This document shows, one piece after another, positions 52,202 to 63,742 of a stretch of DNA of 64,000 bases (the stretch's first letter is position 1; every line of letters starts with the position of its first letter). The notes beneath the pieces were generated by a model. That model was not told the DNA's origin and did no database searches. It saw only the letters and a program-made list of their open reading frames with translations. The stretch spans positions 62,001 to 126,000 of the forward strand of contig JAQFVV010000454.1 in assembly GCA_028023455.1 (NCBI GenBank), written 5' to 3'. This DNA comes from Epiperipatus broadwayi. Its lineage: Eukaryota; Onychophora; Udeonychophora; Euonychophora; Peripatidae. The position numbers and the translations under genes are program-made.

Positions 52202-53049
52202 TCAAACTAACAAACTTTCTTGTTTCATCCATCCATCTCATATATGGTCCTTTCCTTCTTCATGTTAAATTGTTTACTAAGTTATGTCACATCCACTCAA
52301 GTATATATATATTATGTTTTTATAAGATGCTTGGGTTTTTTAAACTAATGAATAAAGCATATATATTCTATTTTATAAATATTTGTTCTACCATATATAT
52401 ATAGATGGATGTGTAATAATTTTTGTACATTCTACATGTATGCCAAAACTCATGAACAAACTCAGAGACTTCCGACTCCAGTTCATGTTTCTAATGTGAA
52501 CATAAGTCAATGTAACTTCAACAATTTTCATGAATAAATTCTTTTTATCTTAATAAAAAAAAAAGTTTTAATTAAAAAAAAAAAATGTATATTTTGTTCG
52601 TACACTGAATTTATACAATAATAAATTAATGTCTTGCATACTAAACTTCAGAATTATATTGATTTATGCATACAACAATTACATTTTATGACAAAAATAT
52701 CAATAAATTAATTTCATTGTGCAATTAATGACATAATTTGAATCTAATGATTATATGTCTACGTTTAAACTGCGTGCGAGATATTTATTTGTTTATAATG
52801 CAAACAGAAAATATAGGGGTCTTTTAAAGTTATTTCACGAAAACTAAAACTGCTCACTAAAATGAAAAGAGGAATCGTTATTAATTTCAGTTTTGAACCT
52901 CATCTGATTATTGTTTTTATTTCATTCGAATTTTTGTTTTAACTTTTAATGTCATAAGTTTACAAAGGGACAGAGTTTTTTAAAAAAAATAAAATAAAAG
53001 AAATTGTTTATTAATTTATATAGTCGACACAATTATTTCACTTTCTTAA
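52202..53049. other. AT-rich sequence, no gene seen
   Basis: Short (TA)n and poly-A stretches only. No coding frame or RNA gene recognised. Confidence 0.5.
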
Positions 53050-53427
53050 TATATAGAATATATGAACACAGACATTCACACGACCCACCACTCTCCACTC
53101 TATCTCATAACACTGATACACTTGAAACATATATGTCGAAAAGATAAATAATCACCAATATCCGTATTTCATGCTAAACCAGCTATCATCAGTTGGTCCA
53201 TATTACCATCTCTGCACATATATGCAATAAGTGCTCAGATATATATATTAAGATAGCCAATCTTCATACTTTAATGGACAGGCTTCAATCCACTCCACAC
53301 TTCAACTCTTCAACCGTCCATCCAATTGAAAATCTGATGATGGGACGCTCAAAGGCCACACTGAGGCCGAGATTTACATATATAGATACAGGCATATAAT
53401 AAGCCTATGTTTCAGTTCACTTTCTTA
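53050..53427. mobile_element. Family D unit D7 (minus) joined to a plus tail
   Basis: About 53050-53370 is a minus unit; about 53371-53427 is the plus-oriented tail block ('tagatacaggcatataataa', 'gcctatgtttcagtt'). The ribozyme at 53147-53209 (minus) keeps CTGATGA (53192-53186), GAAAT and an ACCAA/TTGGT stem I. Its outer stem I is weakened (GGTAATA) and its stem III has a G in the palindrome. Confidence 0.75.
53147..53209 (-). ncRNA. Hammerhead ribozyme motif, family D, D7 copy
   Basis: Core boxes CTGATGA and GAAAT intact, cleavage triplet ATA, inner stem I perfect. Stem II is AGCT/AGCA, one pair lost relative to D6. Partly decayed. Confidence 0.6.
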
Positions 53428-53429
53428 AA

Positions 53430-54734
53430 TAAATAGCTTCAAAACTATATTTAAAAATAACTGAAAAAATTTGTTAGAAATAAAATACGACGGAATAAGC
53501 ATTAAATATTTTGTTGCAAAATTTTATATATTACACTTTTATGTATACTATGACAATTAATAATATTATGAAACTATGGCTCCTACAAAATGTTTTTGTA
53601 TTTGTGATTGATATACAGATAGATGTACTTTGACAAAAGTATTCGTAAACCAAATAAAATTTACAAATATGATCAATTTAATGTCTTTAAAAACAATTAA
53701 GGCTCAATGCTTTAAAACGTTTTAGTTAAATTAAATGCTTATCTACAAACTTAATTTATTTTAATAAATTAAAATCATTGTAAAATTATCATAATAATTG
53801 TGCTCAAATTAAAAAAATAAGATATGTATTTACTTTTCGTGCTTGCTTAATTATGTAGATAATTATGCATATTTATTTTTCATTGCGTTGATTAACGTTC
53901 ATGCGCTGTGTAATAAATTAATTAGTTGCATAAAATCTATCTAATTATAAATTTATTATTATTATTATTTAAAGAAAAACATTATTAAAAGAATTGGAAG
54001 AATATCGGTGTAATGTCTTAGTACAGGCAATATACGTGTGAATGTGAAATTTAAATATGAAGTGAAATCTTTGAGCGATCACTCTGCAATAAATATGAAT
54101 GTTTTAAAATTAATACACTCAATATTGAAATAAAAAATCAATATTAAATTAAAATAATTAGTCATTAAATCGTTTAGTGGATATCTCTGGGAATGCATAA
54201 CTCCTTCAAGAATATTGACTATATATTTTAACCACTATTTATTTATTTTTGACGTGGAAAAGTGTACTAACTGTAAAGTTGTAGGAGTAATAAAAGATGA
54301 TAGAATACAAAATGAATGAAAGTATCACCTAACTAATTTATACCTATAATGACAATGTTATTATGTACTTATATTATTCAAATATTGTAGCTCTGATGAA
54401 GACTGCTGGACAGTCAAAACTGTAAAAAAAATAAAGAAGTTTTTAAGAAAATTTGTTTGCATTGAAGTGTATATAAAAGAAGTGTTATAAGCAATATATA
54501 TATATATGACAATGTTATTAGTTTGTTGTATTTATATGATTTAGTAGTGCATGACTAAACATGATTTAATCCCAAACAATGAATTCTACTAGAAAGCTTA
54601 GGTATTATATTGTCTTAATGCTATACGTCTGTTACATATTTTGATTTTGAGTAGAGTCTTTTTCTTGACTTTTTTAAAAAAATTTAAGTCTGATTATTGT
54701 CTCATTCATAATTAAAAGTAAAGTGGTCCTCTTT

Positions 54735-54780
<46 letters not shown>

Positions 54781-55600
54781 GAATTTTGTCTAATCATCTT
54801 TATTCATAAGCATCCACATGTATTTGTTAATATAAATATATTGATGAAGTGATTTCCATTCGGATTTGTATGTTCATGTAACAAGATCTAGCATCTAGGC
54901 AAAAGTACCTTGAATCCAATCGTGTGCAAGATACACAGGTCAGGAACACTCATGAATTCTGCTCTATTTTCCTATTTCCCAGATCTATAACATTATGAGC
55001 AACAATCCCGATGACATCGATTAATTTACTTCTCACCCACCGGCATCGATCATCGGAGACACAACAAGACTCTAGGCTAAACTTATATGATAGAATAACT
55101 TAATAACTAGCTATATTTTGTGAGCAATGAAGGCTCGCGACCTAGCATATTAATTATGTATTGAGTGGAGATCATCTAGTCATATTGAGCATAAGTAATA
55201 ACTTTAATATTTTAACTTAACTAAAAGAAAACAATGGTTCGAGTTTGATATATATATTTAAGATTTATTAATAACAAAATTATGTTGGGTTATTTACCTG
55301 ACATGAGCCTCGTAAGTATTATATATATGTGTTTGATTTATATTTAATGATAACATAAGATTTGCGGCTATGCCAATAATATATATGTGATTTAATGAAT
55401 TAGCGCTATTAGAATACATTACTGGAATACTATTACACCCCCAGAGATGAAAAGAGCATTTACTTAATTTAGACAACAATAATTTTACAAGCAGATATTA
55501 TATTTGGTTACATTCAATATTATTATTAATTTGGAGTTATAGACAATTAATGCACGGGATGGGTAATGAATAATTATATAAACGATACTAAATCTACCGC
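53430..55600. other. AT-rich sequence with slightly richer patch
   Basis: Mostly AT-rich with an (AC)n(AT)n run at about 54737-54780. The patch 54880-55170 is less AT-rich ('cacccaccggcatcgatc', 'gaaggctcgcgacctagc') but holds no long frame. Confidence 0.45.
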
Positions 55601-55639
55601 ATTAATATGTATATAAAACTAATGAAAATATGTCTGTTT

Positions 55640-56050
55640 AAAGAAATCATCTCATTACGGCTTATGACTATTTCTGGGCGACTAATAAGACACTGAAAGG
55701 TGGTGTGTGCATGGCAGCTGATTGGGTTGGTCCAATTATGAATCCTGGAGTGTGCTTCATGAATTTTTAATAACGAAGTGGACCAATGTCCTCTGCAAAC
55801 ATAGGCAGGGTCGGTTTGATGAACGAAAAAGTCCAAGATTCCCTGGAATGAAGTACAGACGAATCATGGATGATGAAGAGTGGTCGGCAACGACTTTATT
55901 GGGCTGGTTTCCCAGATCGCTCCCCATATAAAGTATGCACATACGACCAAATATGTCCCCAGTGGTTTTACAGCCTGGTTTAAGGGCATTGAGAATGACG
56001 ATGGGGTTTGACTGTGCAATGACCTCCACGTGAGAAAGAAGCATGAACAT
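55640..56050. other. Unassigned low-AT island with overlapping short frames
   Basis: About 400 bp with much higher GC than its surroundings. Open frames occur on both strands: a 97-codon minus frame (55757-56050), an 80-codon minus frame (55594-55836) and a 69-codon plus frame (55722-55931). The minus 97-codon product begins MFMLLSHVEVIAQSNPIVIL and has no motif I recognise. It could be a real exon, a decayed gene or an unclassified repeat. I cannot choose from sequence alone. Confidence 0.35.
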
Positions 56051-58299
56051 ATATAAAAACGAAATGGCCTTTATGCACGCAACGCTTAATGATATAATAT
56101 AAATATAATTCTAAAAAGTAAAGATTATCGAAACAGATTTATTGCCCATAAATTATGAAATATTCGGCGTCTCTAAGCTAACACGGGTAATAATTATGCT
56201 TAAATATAAAACTAAGATGTTAAGATCCCCCTCCCCCTTACATTATGTTACTTAATATTATTCATTACTTCTTACACATTTAATAAATCTCAATTTTGGT
56301 TAATCAATGCCCTTGTGAAAATATATAAATGATTACAAAATAAGTGGGTGGTGATAATAGCTAAGATGAGTTTTACATATATAATATAATTTAAGAATAA
56401 AAGATAGCACATTATTTAGGAAGGAGAATGTAAAAAACAGATGTCAAATCTGTTTTTCTACAGTAAACATGAAAAATATAATTAGTTTATTTATCTAAAA
56501 TCGTGAGCACCTGGGCAAGTCGAATAAGACTTGTTTTGATCAAATTAAAAATTATTTACCCAGTAAATGATGGGTGGGGGAATGAAAATGAATTATATGC
56601 GTGCGATTTTAGAATACTATTAGCATTTCTTTTTAAAATATAAATACATAAATCAAATTGAAAATTGTTTGCCACTTCGAATTAAAAGAAAAGGAAAAAC
56701 ATTTTATAGGAGGCTTAATATAGATTAGTTATATAGAGTTATACAATACATATTTGAAGACATTTAAAATAGGTGATTAAAATATAAATATTACAGAGAA
56801 GGCAGGATTTAATAATTATAAGCGGTCAAAGTTCTTTTACCTTGCTTATTTGGAAGAACGATTTCATTAGGAGTCAGTCCATCGGTATTGTTTCACTAGA
56901 TCTAGGGTAGCATTATTAATTTGAGAGATAACATTTCACTTTCACTGGAAAAATATAAAGTTCAGTAGTACGGGATGCAGAGCTTTGTTCATGGGAACAG
57001 CATATTAGAACGGAGGGACAAGGTGAAATTTCCCTACACCTGGCTGTATTTCCAAGCTTAAAAAAAGTTTTGAATTTGGTGGGGTAAAATATTTTATTTT
57101 AAATTAATTTTTTTTTTTGTTTTGACACATTGAGGGAAAATTAGCTAAATTATACTGAACCAATTTAAATATTCAAATTCATCAATTTTTAAAAATTTGC
57201 AACCAGGCTTCATTTCCAAGCTTAAAACGCGCTATGAACATGCTGGTATATGTATAGCAACTTAGTTATTTAATGGTCTCCTCCCTGTGGATTCAAATCC
57301 AGCAGTATATATACTTTTATTTCGAAGATGTAACTTAGAAACTACTGCTGGACCTGAGGCGGTTTAAGCACTTAAGTTTCATTTGGAATAGTTTGACCAG
57401 ATACTCTTATCTAGTAAGATGTTTGAAACAATGCAAGTTTGTTATCAGTTTCTCAGAACGATTGTTTTAAAATATATCTTATGATTTTAAAACAAGCTAG
57501 CGTGGACAATTTCCACCAATGGGTTTATTTTATTATTACCAATTCGTAATCTTTTACTTTATTCTAAGGGATCTTCCGGGTAATTGTTTTTCGAGAGACT
57601 ATCTAACAAGATTGCATCATTTCTGGCTACAAAATTATATATGAAAAAAATAATGTTTCATATATAATACCTTATATATATAATAGAACTATTAATTTAT
57701 TCGCAATCTCCTACACTGAAAGATATAGATACTTATTATTTACGCCCGCATATACATGAGAATATTATTAAATAAAATATTTTTAAATTAAAATACATAC
57801 TTGTTAATGTGATTTATGTTATAATACTAACCAAAAGAAATATATATATATATATATATATATTATTAGCTATGTATATACGTGTGTAAAGGTGGGTTTG
57901 AATACAGTTAGGTGGTAGGAGATTGGATGTGGGCTGTGAAGCAGGATCTGAGCATCAGATCATCTGCTTCACTTATGACCTCAGTTTGAATCTAGACCAG
58001 ATAATAATTGAAAATATTCAAGGTTTTAGAATTTCTTTATGTAGTTAGCACATAACCAGAGACTAATTCTCTAATATGGTCAGATTTTAGATAGAAGATA
58101 AAAACAAGAATGGAAAAATGGCCAAACATTCATTATCCAGAAATTGGAAAGCTTGATGATTATACCTTTTCATTCATTGTTATTCTAAGTGGGGTTGATA
58201 GAGAGCCTGTTTTCCCTACAGTGGGTTATTTGTAGACTTTTTAAAATCTCATATATACTGAATATTATTCAGTTTATATATTGTAACAGTATTTATAAA
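56051..58299. other. AT-rich sequence with small hairpins
   Basis: A B-box-like 'ggattcaaatcc' lies at 57290-57301. Short hairpins occur at 57298-57352 ('ccagcagta' pairing with 'tactgctgg') and 57936-57972 ('gtgaagcag' pairing with 'ctgcttcac'). No convincing gene. Confidence 0.45.
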
Positions 58300-58799
58300 N
58301 NNNNNNNNNNNNNNNNNNNNNNNNNNNNNNNNNNNNNNNNNNNNNNNNNNNNNNNNNNNNNNNNNNNNNNNNNNNNNNNNNNNNNNNNNNNNNNNNNNNN
58401 NNNNNNNNNNNNNNNNNNNNNNNNNNNNNNNNNNNNNNNNNNNNNNNNNNNNNNNNNNNNNNNNNNNNNNNNNNNNNNNNNNNNNNNNNNNNNNNNNNNN
58501 NNNNNNNNNNNNNNNNNNNNNNNNNNNNNNNNNNNNNNNNNNNNNNNNNNNNNNNNNNNNNNNNNNNNNNNNNNNNNNNNNNNNNNNNNNNNNNNNNNNN
58601 NNNNNNNNNNNNNNNNNNNNNNNNNNNNNNNNNNNNNNNNNNNNNNNNNNNNNNNNNNNNNNNNNNNNNNNNNNNNNNNNNNNNNNNNNNNNNNNNNNNN
58701 NNNNNNNNNNNNNNNNNNNNNNNNNNNNNNNNNNNNNNNNNNNNNNNNNNNNNNNNNNNNNNNNNNNNNNNNNNNNNNNNNNNNNNNNNNNNNNNNNNN
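58300..58799. other. Assembly gap (500 N)
   Basis: Exactly 500 N, probably a placeholder of unknown true length. It abuts a (TA)n run, which likely caused the break. Confidence 0.99.

Positions 58800-58864
<65 letters not shown>
58800..58864. repeat. (TA)n microsatellite at gap edge
   Basis: Pure TA run directly after the gap; its full length is unknown. Confidence 0.95.
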
Positions 58865-58869
<5 letters not shown>

Positions 58870-58902
58870 CAAAACTGCCTAACACTATACTAGCAAAAAT
58901 AA

Positions 58903-59363
58903 AAATGCAAAACCATAAAACAATACAATACTAGATTAAATCCAAAATCCTTACACAACCATGGTTTCATCTACTACAAATAGACCTTCTCAAGTGAAAA
59001 TCAAACTAAAGGAAAACATATATATACAAACAAACAAACAAACCTTCCCATAATTCATTTCAAACTCCACCTTCCCTTAATATCAAAAGAAGTCTTAAAA
59101 AAAAAAGAATAAAGGAGATGTTGATGATAAAACTCCTTGATTCTGAGGCCATCAATCTTATGAAGACTTCTTTTGATATTAAGTGAAAGTGGAGTTTGAA
59201 ATGAATTATGGGAAGGTTTGTTTGTTTGTATATATATATGTTTTCCTTTAGTTTGATTTTCACTTGAGAAGGTCTATTTGTAGTAGATGAAACCATGGTT
59301 GTGTAAGGATTTTGGTAAGATTTTGGATTTAATCTAGTATTGTATTGTTTTATGGTTTTGCAT
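58903..59363. repeat. Long near-perfect hairpin, ~200-bp arms
   Basis: Arm 58903-59097 ('atgcaaaaccataaaacaat' at the outside, 'atcaaaagaagtctt' inside) is inverted at 59163-59363 with only a few differences. The loop is about 65 bp. A 78-codon frame in it is incidental. No ribozyme core or coding sequence is visible. It could be a recent hairpin element, or an assembly fold-back because it borders a gap. Confidence 0.85.
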
Positions 59364-59870
59364 ATTTATATATTAAATTTATTGTTCATTTTTATTTTCA
59401 ATTTCAAGATGATTTCTTCCTTTTGTGAACAATCTTACAATTATTTATTTTAAATGTATCAAAGAATCTCTTAACATGAACAGTATAGTCAAATTGTTGT
59501 TTGCTATAACATGATCTCAACAAAATTATTCTATTTATCAATCCAAAAAATTAAATTGAAAAAATTAGGAATACTGAGTTTCTGGATAGATATACTTTAA
59601 TATGGAAACAATAATTCTAATAAACACCATTTTGAGTGGATAGTTAAAATGGACACACACACACACAGACTCACACAAAAAAAAACAGAAGCAAAAGAAT
59701 TATAACAGTCTTACAAAGAAGTATTTGTATTGATTTTAAGAACATAAAATTGAATGAGGATCATAGACTTAAAAAATGTTGTATGAGTTGTCTTTAGAAA
59801 AAAGCATAAATAATAATATGAAGATTGCAATCATTTCATATATATTTATTTTAAATCTAATTTCACATGT

Positions 59871-59931
59871 TCTGTCCCGGTTTAGTGGGTTCGCTTCCCG
59901 GCTGATGCTATGACACATGGGGGGGGGGGTA
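59871..59931 (+). mobile_element. tRNA-derived SINE copy S3, 5'-truncated
   Basis: Only the T-arm half survives: 'cccggtttagtgggttcgct' then 'gatgctatgacacatg' and a G-run tail. It keeps the best-matching B box (gggttcgcttccc). Confidence 0.75.
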
Positions 59932-60861
59932 TTCTTCTTTTAGACTCAAACTATCTTTTATTATTAATTTTATTTTTTTACTTCTACCTTTCTATTCTTA
60001 AAAATATAATTTTTAAATATTGATTCTTTTAATCTCCTAAGTCTGTTTCTATTGCTGACCTATATAATGTTCCAAATCTTTAAATAGAAGTGTATTTTCA
60101 AAACCTTTCATCTGCTCTATGATCTTCCTTCTGGCATTTAATAAATCATATATATACGTATAAAAGAAAGAATAGTAAACGATACTGAAATAAGATTTAG
60201 TGTATATATGTAATGAGGGAAAAAATGTAATTTATATTAAATAAAAATTTACTAAATGCTAAAGGCATATATAGAATAGAAACATTTTCATAACTCCTTT
60301 AATTTTAAATTTTAATTTAATTTAAATTTTCCCCACCTCATTTTTAATTATTATTATATATCACATTGTTGTTAATTAATAATTTTAAAAAAAGAACAAA
60401 TAAATTATTGGAATAAATTATTTTCATTTTACTAAAATATATCAGTATTAATTAAAACGCTATTAGGTAATTTAAAAATATTTATTTCAAAATCATTAAA
60501 TATAAAATTATATATATATATTATCTTTTACACATTTTATTTATAATACTATGCATAAAAAAGGTGCATTAAATATAGTTTATCATTAAATAGATAGTGT
60601 ATTCTTTCTTCTTAACTCTATTATATAGTGCTGTATTCATTATTAAATCATGTAATATATATATATAATCTGAAGACCTTGAAGTTTTTAGTGATTAAGT
60701 GATTAGCACATCAACATCCCACACTCAAGATCCGAAGGTGAAATATGAACCATAGAAAATTTTCCATATTACTGAAAGCTAACTTATACATCCAATTACT
60801 GGTTAGTAAAATATAGCTATTCTTGGCTAAAGAGTTACAAAAAACAGCAACAAGTCAGCCA
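59932..60861. other. AT-rich sequence, no gene seen
   Basis: Low-complexity AT with short (TA)n runs. The piece near 60690-60760 has a tRNA-like flavour but no pairable cloverleaf that I could confirm. Confidence 0.45.
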
Positions 60862-60965
60862 AGCATTGGTGGTCGAGAGGTCAGCGACGGCTGCTTTACA
60901 AGCAGTTGTCCCGGGTTAGCGAGTTTGCGTCCTGGCTGATGCTATGACACATGAAAAAAAAAACC
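60862..60965 (+). mobile_element. tRNA-derived SINE copy S4 (tRNA-Val-like)
   Basis: Positions 60862-60943 fold as a tRNA. Acceptor strands AGCATTG and TGATGCT pair over 7 positions with G-U pairs. The anticodon stem GCTGC/GCAGT encloses the loop TTTACAA with anticodon TAC (60897-60899), as in tRNA-Val. A- and B-box-like sequences sit at the expected places. The unit continues 'atgacacatg' and ends in an A-rich tail. Related copies at 18.7, 40.2, 59.9 and 61.9 kb show it is a SINE, not a single tRNA gene. Confidence 0.85.
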
Positions 60966-61851
60966 CAACAACAAGCAAAACAAAAAAAAACAACAATCTT
61001 TTATTATATAGAGAGCTCTTAGTTTCTTCTTCATTGTTTCTCAATATTCTGGAAAAGTCTTTATTCTGCAATAACTATCTTTTTTACATGAATATAGGAT
61101 CTAATTTTTTTATATGTAATAAAGTAATCAGCTTTGCTATAATATTTAATGATCCAACCTACAAATTTCCCCAAACTATATATTTTTGTTATAAAAACAA
61201 ATATGTTTCAATTTTAGACATATTTTTTGCTTCTGTTATAATACAATTGATAGACCCCGAATAACCCTGATAACGGAGATATATAAAATTTCATAATACC
61301 TTGAAGTGAAAATCCTTATAAGACTGCTATTTGTCAGTTCATAAATTGCTTTCAGTTACTAGAAAAATAACATTATCTATTCATAAAATAATCACCATGA
61401 TGAAAGAAAAAATGAAATGATCAATAAATAACTATCTACAAAATTGATAAATAAATGCAATATTTTCTAGTATCATGTTAAACAATTTTTTAAAAAAAAC
61501 TCTAGATGTATAACCTTTTTGGAAAATTAATTCTAATTATGTTGTTGCTAAGCAAAAGTTTTACAATCAATAAGTATAAACTAATGATCAGCTTTTCAAG
61601 CTAATTCACATGCGCTTTATGAATCTTAATAATAAATGAATACTCTCATTTTCAACACAAGATAAAGTCTTTTTGAAAGAATAGAATGAATCCACCTATT
61701 CTTTCAACCCAAATGCTTAAGTATGGGAAAATCTTAAGTACTGGAAATGAGAGCGTGAAGATATTAACCAGTCAATAGGTATATAAAAATCTAAAGAGAA
61801 AGCTGAAAATGCCTACTTTTTAAATCAAAAATTTAACAGATGGTTAACAAA

Positions 61852-61863
61852 GATATTTTAATT
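61852..61863. repeat. Left 12-bp target duplication of SINE S5
   Basis: GATATTTTAATT is repeated exactly at 61971-61982 after the poly-A tail. Confidence 0.9.
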
Positions 61864-61970
61864 GTAAAGCATTGGTGGTCGAGAGGTTGACAGCTGCTTT
61901 ACAAGCAGTTATCACAGGTTAGCGGGTTCACTTCCCAGCTGATGCTAAGACTCATGAGGAAAAAAAAAAG
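61864..61970 (+). mobile_element. tRNA-derived SINE copy S5, complete
   Basis: A full copy from 'agcattggtggtcgagagg' to a ten-A tail between exact 12-bp duplications. It has a 3-bp shorter D arm than S4, and 'gggttcacttccc' at the B box. The TAC anticodon loop is conserved. Confidence 0.9.
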
Positions 61971-62181
61971 GATATTTTAATTTACTCTATAGTGTTGGAG
62001 CTTATAAAAGTAATGTCACATTATATATGACTTGCTTTTTTTGATTATTCTATAATGTTGAGAAAAAGATCTGCAATCCTGGTATAAGTAGATACTAGTT
62101 TTGACTAGGTGTTTCACATAATTATGAGTCTGCCAAGAATTTTTAACCTCCAAAAAATCCTTTTTGTAATACCATGTTTGA

Positions 62182-62300
62182 TATAAACCACTAAACATCA
62201 CATGATCACCATTTCTTATGCTTGCTCATAACTGTTATTAAAACAGGCAAAACTCTCCAGTTATGAGCAAGCATAAGAAATGGTGATCATGTGACGGTTT
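62182..62300. mobile_element. Family C mini-palindrome C7
   Basis: The element's end block 'aacatcacatgatcaccatt' to 'caggcaaaactctcc' is followed at once by its inverted partner 'agttatgagcaagcataaga' and 'ggtgatcatgtg'. Only the ends remain; body and ribozyme are absent. Confidence 0.8.
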
Positions 62301-62526
62301 ATTATAGCAGAGTGACTGCTAATAATGAAAATTTGAATATAAGCTAGAGAAGTCATGCTACTTTAAGACATTTTGTTAAAATCAACGGGTATTAAGAATG
62401 TGGCAGGTACTATTTGTGATAACTAATTATAATGTTAGTATACATACAAATCACAGGTTTTAAACAATAATTAGTTTTAAAAAAATTAAATGTTTATTGA
62501 TAATTTAACATCTGCTTTCTTTATAT

Positions 62527-62562
<36 letters not shown>

Positions 62563-62572
62563 TAGACTTTTA

Positions 62573-62725
62573 AATATCACATGATCACCATTTCTTATGC
62601 TTGCTCATAACTGTTATTAAAACAGGCAAAACTCTCTATACAGTAGTGCCACTCAGTGCAAGGCAGAGTAATTAATGGATGCCAGAAGTCGATGGAGAGT
62701 TTTACTTGTTTTAACATGTTTGATG
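62573..62725. mobile_element. Family C short element C8
   Basis: Starts 'atcacatgatcaccatttct', has the 'cagtagtgccactcag' block and ends near 'ggagagttttacttgttt'. No ribozyme. Without the inner body it resembles C5 and C7. Confidence 0.7.
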
Positions 62726-63381
62726 TAGTGAGACATAAGTCTTTCATTTGAAAGTGGAACAAAGTTTGTATCTGCTTGGAAGAGAATTGTATATAATGAA
62801 AATATAAGCACATTATTTCTTTGACTAACACTAAAATATTAGATTTTTCAAACTAAACTTTATAAATAAATTTGTTTTTGAAAGTGATATTTAATTGTGA
62901 GATTATATGCTTATAAAATTTATTCTATAAAATTAGAAAGTCACAAAACATTTATTAATATAAAAAACTGAAATTGTTATTCTATTGTAGTTACAGAAAT
63001 TCACATCTTCTGAAGCACACCAACACCCAAATATGCAGTATGAGATATTGATCTGTTTTTTTCAACTGAATAACATTTGCTTTTAATGATCTCACCTTCT
63101 ATAATGTGGTGAGATTAATTTTGATATACTGAAGAAGACTGTATGATCCACCTTCATTTCCTATATCATAAATTAAGGGAATAAATAGTTTATATTATGA
63201 TCTGAATAGGATAGTAATAGAAGTTAAATAGAAATGTTAATGTAGCTGTATAAAAACAAAGTTTATATGAATATATTCACAAGTCATATGTTTTAGTCAC
63301 ATGTGTGAGCAGTCTTTATATGTTTCACTCATCATCACACTTTTAAAATAAAAGCATTTTAAAATTAACTATATTTTAATA

Positions 63382-63394
63382 ATGTAGATTATAA
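63382..63394. repeat. Left 13-bp target duplication of element C9
   Basis: ATGTAGATTATAA is repeated exactly at 63730-63742. Confidence 0.9.
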
Positions 63395-63729
63395 CAGGCA
63401 AGTGCCACTCAGTGCCAACCAGAGTAATTAATAGATGCCAGAAGGCTTGTGCATAAAATACCTATCTAGTGCCTACTCCTCCAATATCCCCAGACTAGTT
63501 TCTGTCTTGTGGCCTTCGTCAGTGAGGGGCTTTGGATCTGAGAGTGGAGGCCACAAGACAGAAACTAGTCTGGGGATAATGGAGGAGGAGGCACTAGATA
63601 GGGACTTTATGCACAGGCTTTCTGGCATCCATAGATTACTCTGGTTGGCACTGAGTGGCACTACTGTATGGAGTGTTTTGCCAGTTTTAATAACAGTAAT
63701 GTGCTAGCATAAGAAGTAGTGATCATGTG
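63395..63729. mobile_element. Family C hairpin element C9 with ribozyme
   Basis: A 335-bp foldback between exact 13-bp duplications. Left and right arms match closely ('agtgccactcagtgccaacc' and its complement). The left arm carries a near-complete hammerhead on the minus strand; the right plus-strand arm keeps only GAAACTAGTC and stem-I strand because the CTGANGA part is missing. The two short opposite-strand frames (63435-63707, 63473-63661) are repeat translations. Confidence 0.85.
63480..63537 (-). ncRNA. Hammerhead ribozyme, family C, C9 copy
   Basis: Minus strand: outer stem I ATCCAA with TTGGA, inner stem I CCCTCA with TGGGGA (imperfect at the far end). CTGACGA is 63522-63516, GAAAC 63502-63498, stem III ACTAGT, cleavage triplet GTC. 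Stem II is GGC/GAC with a weakened pair. C at the variable box position is allowed. Confidence 0.7.
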
Positions 63730-63742
63730 ATGTAGATTATAA

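Noticed and set aside
54388-54455. CTGATGA followed by a hairpin and AAAAC
   Set aside because: GAAAC is changed to AAAAC, no stem I or NUH triplet pairs. The related minus-strand copy at 18053-18080 has GAAAC but also lacks a pairing stem I. Perhaps a very old ribozyme relative, but not supportable.
58189-58885. Frames of 203-225 codons across 58.2-58.9 kb
   Set aside because: They run through the N gap and a TA run; the sequence is unknown or repetitive.
60862-60943. Functional tRNA-Val gene
   Set aside because: Fold and anticodon fit, but the T-loop deviates and the same unit with tail occurs several times with target duplications, so it is a SINE.
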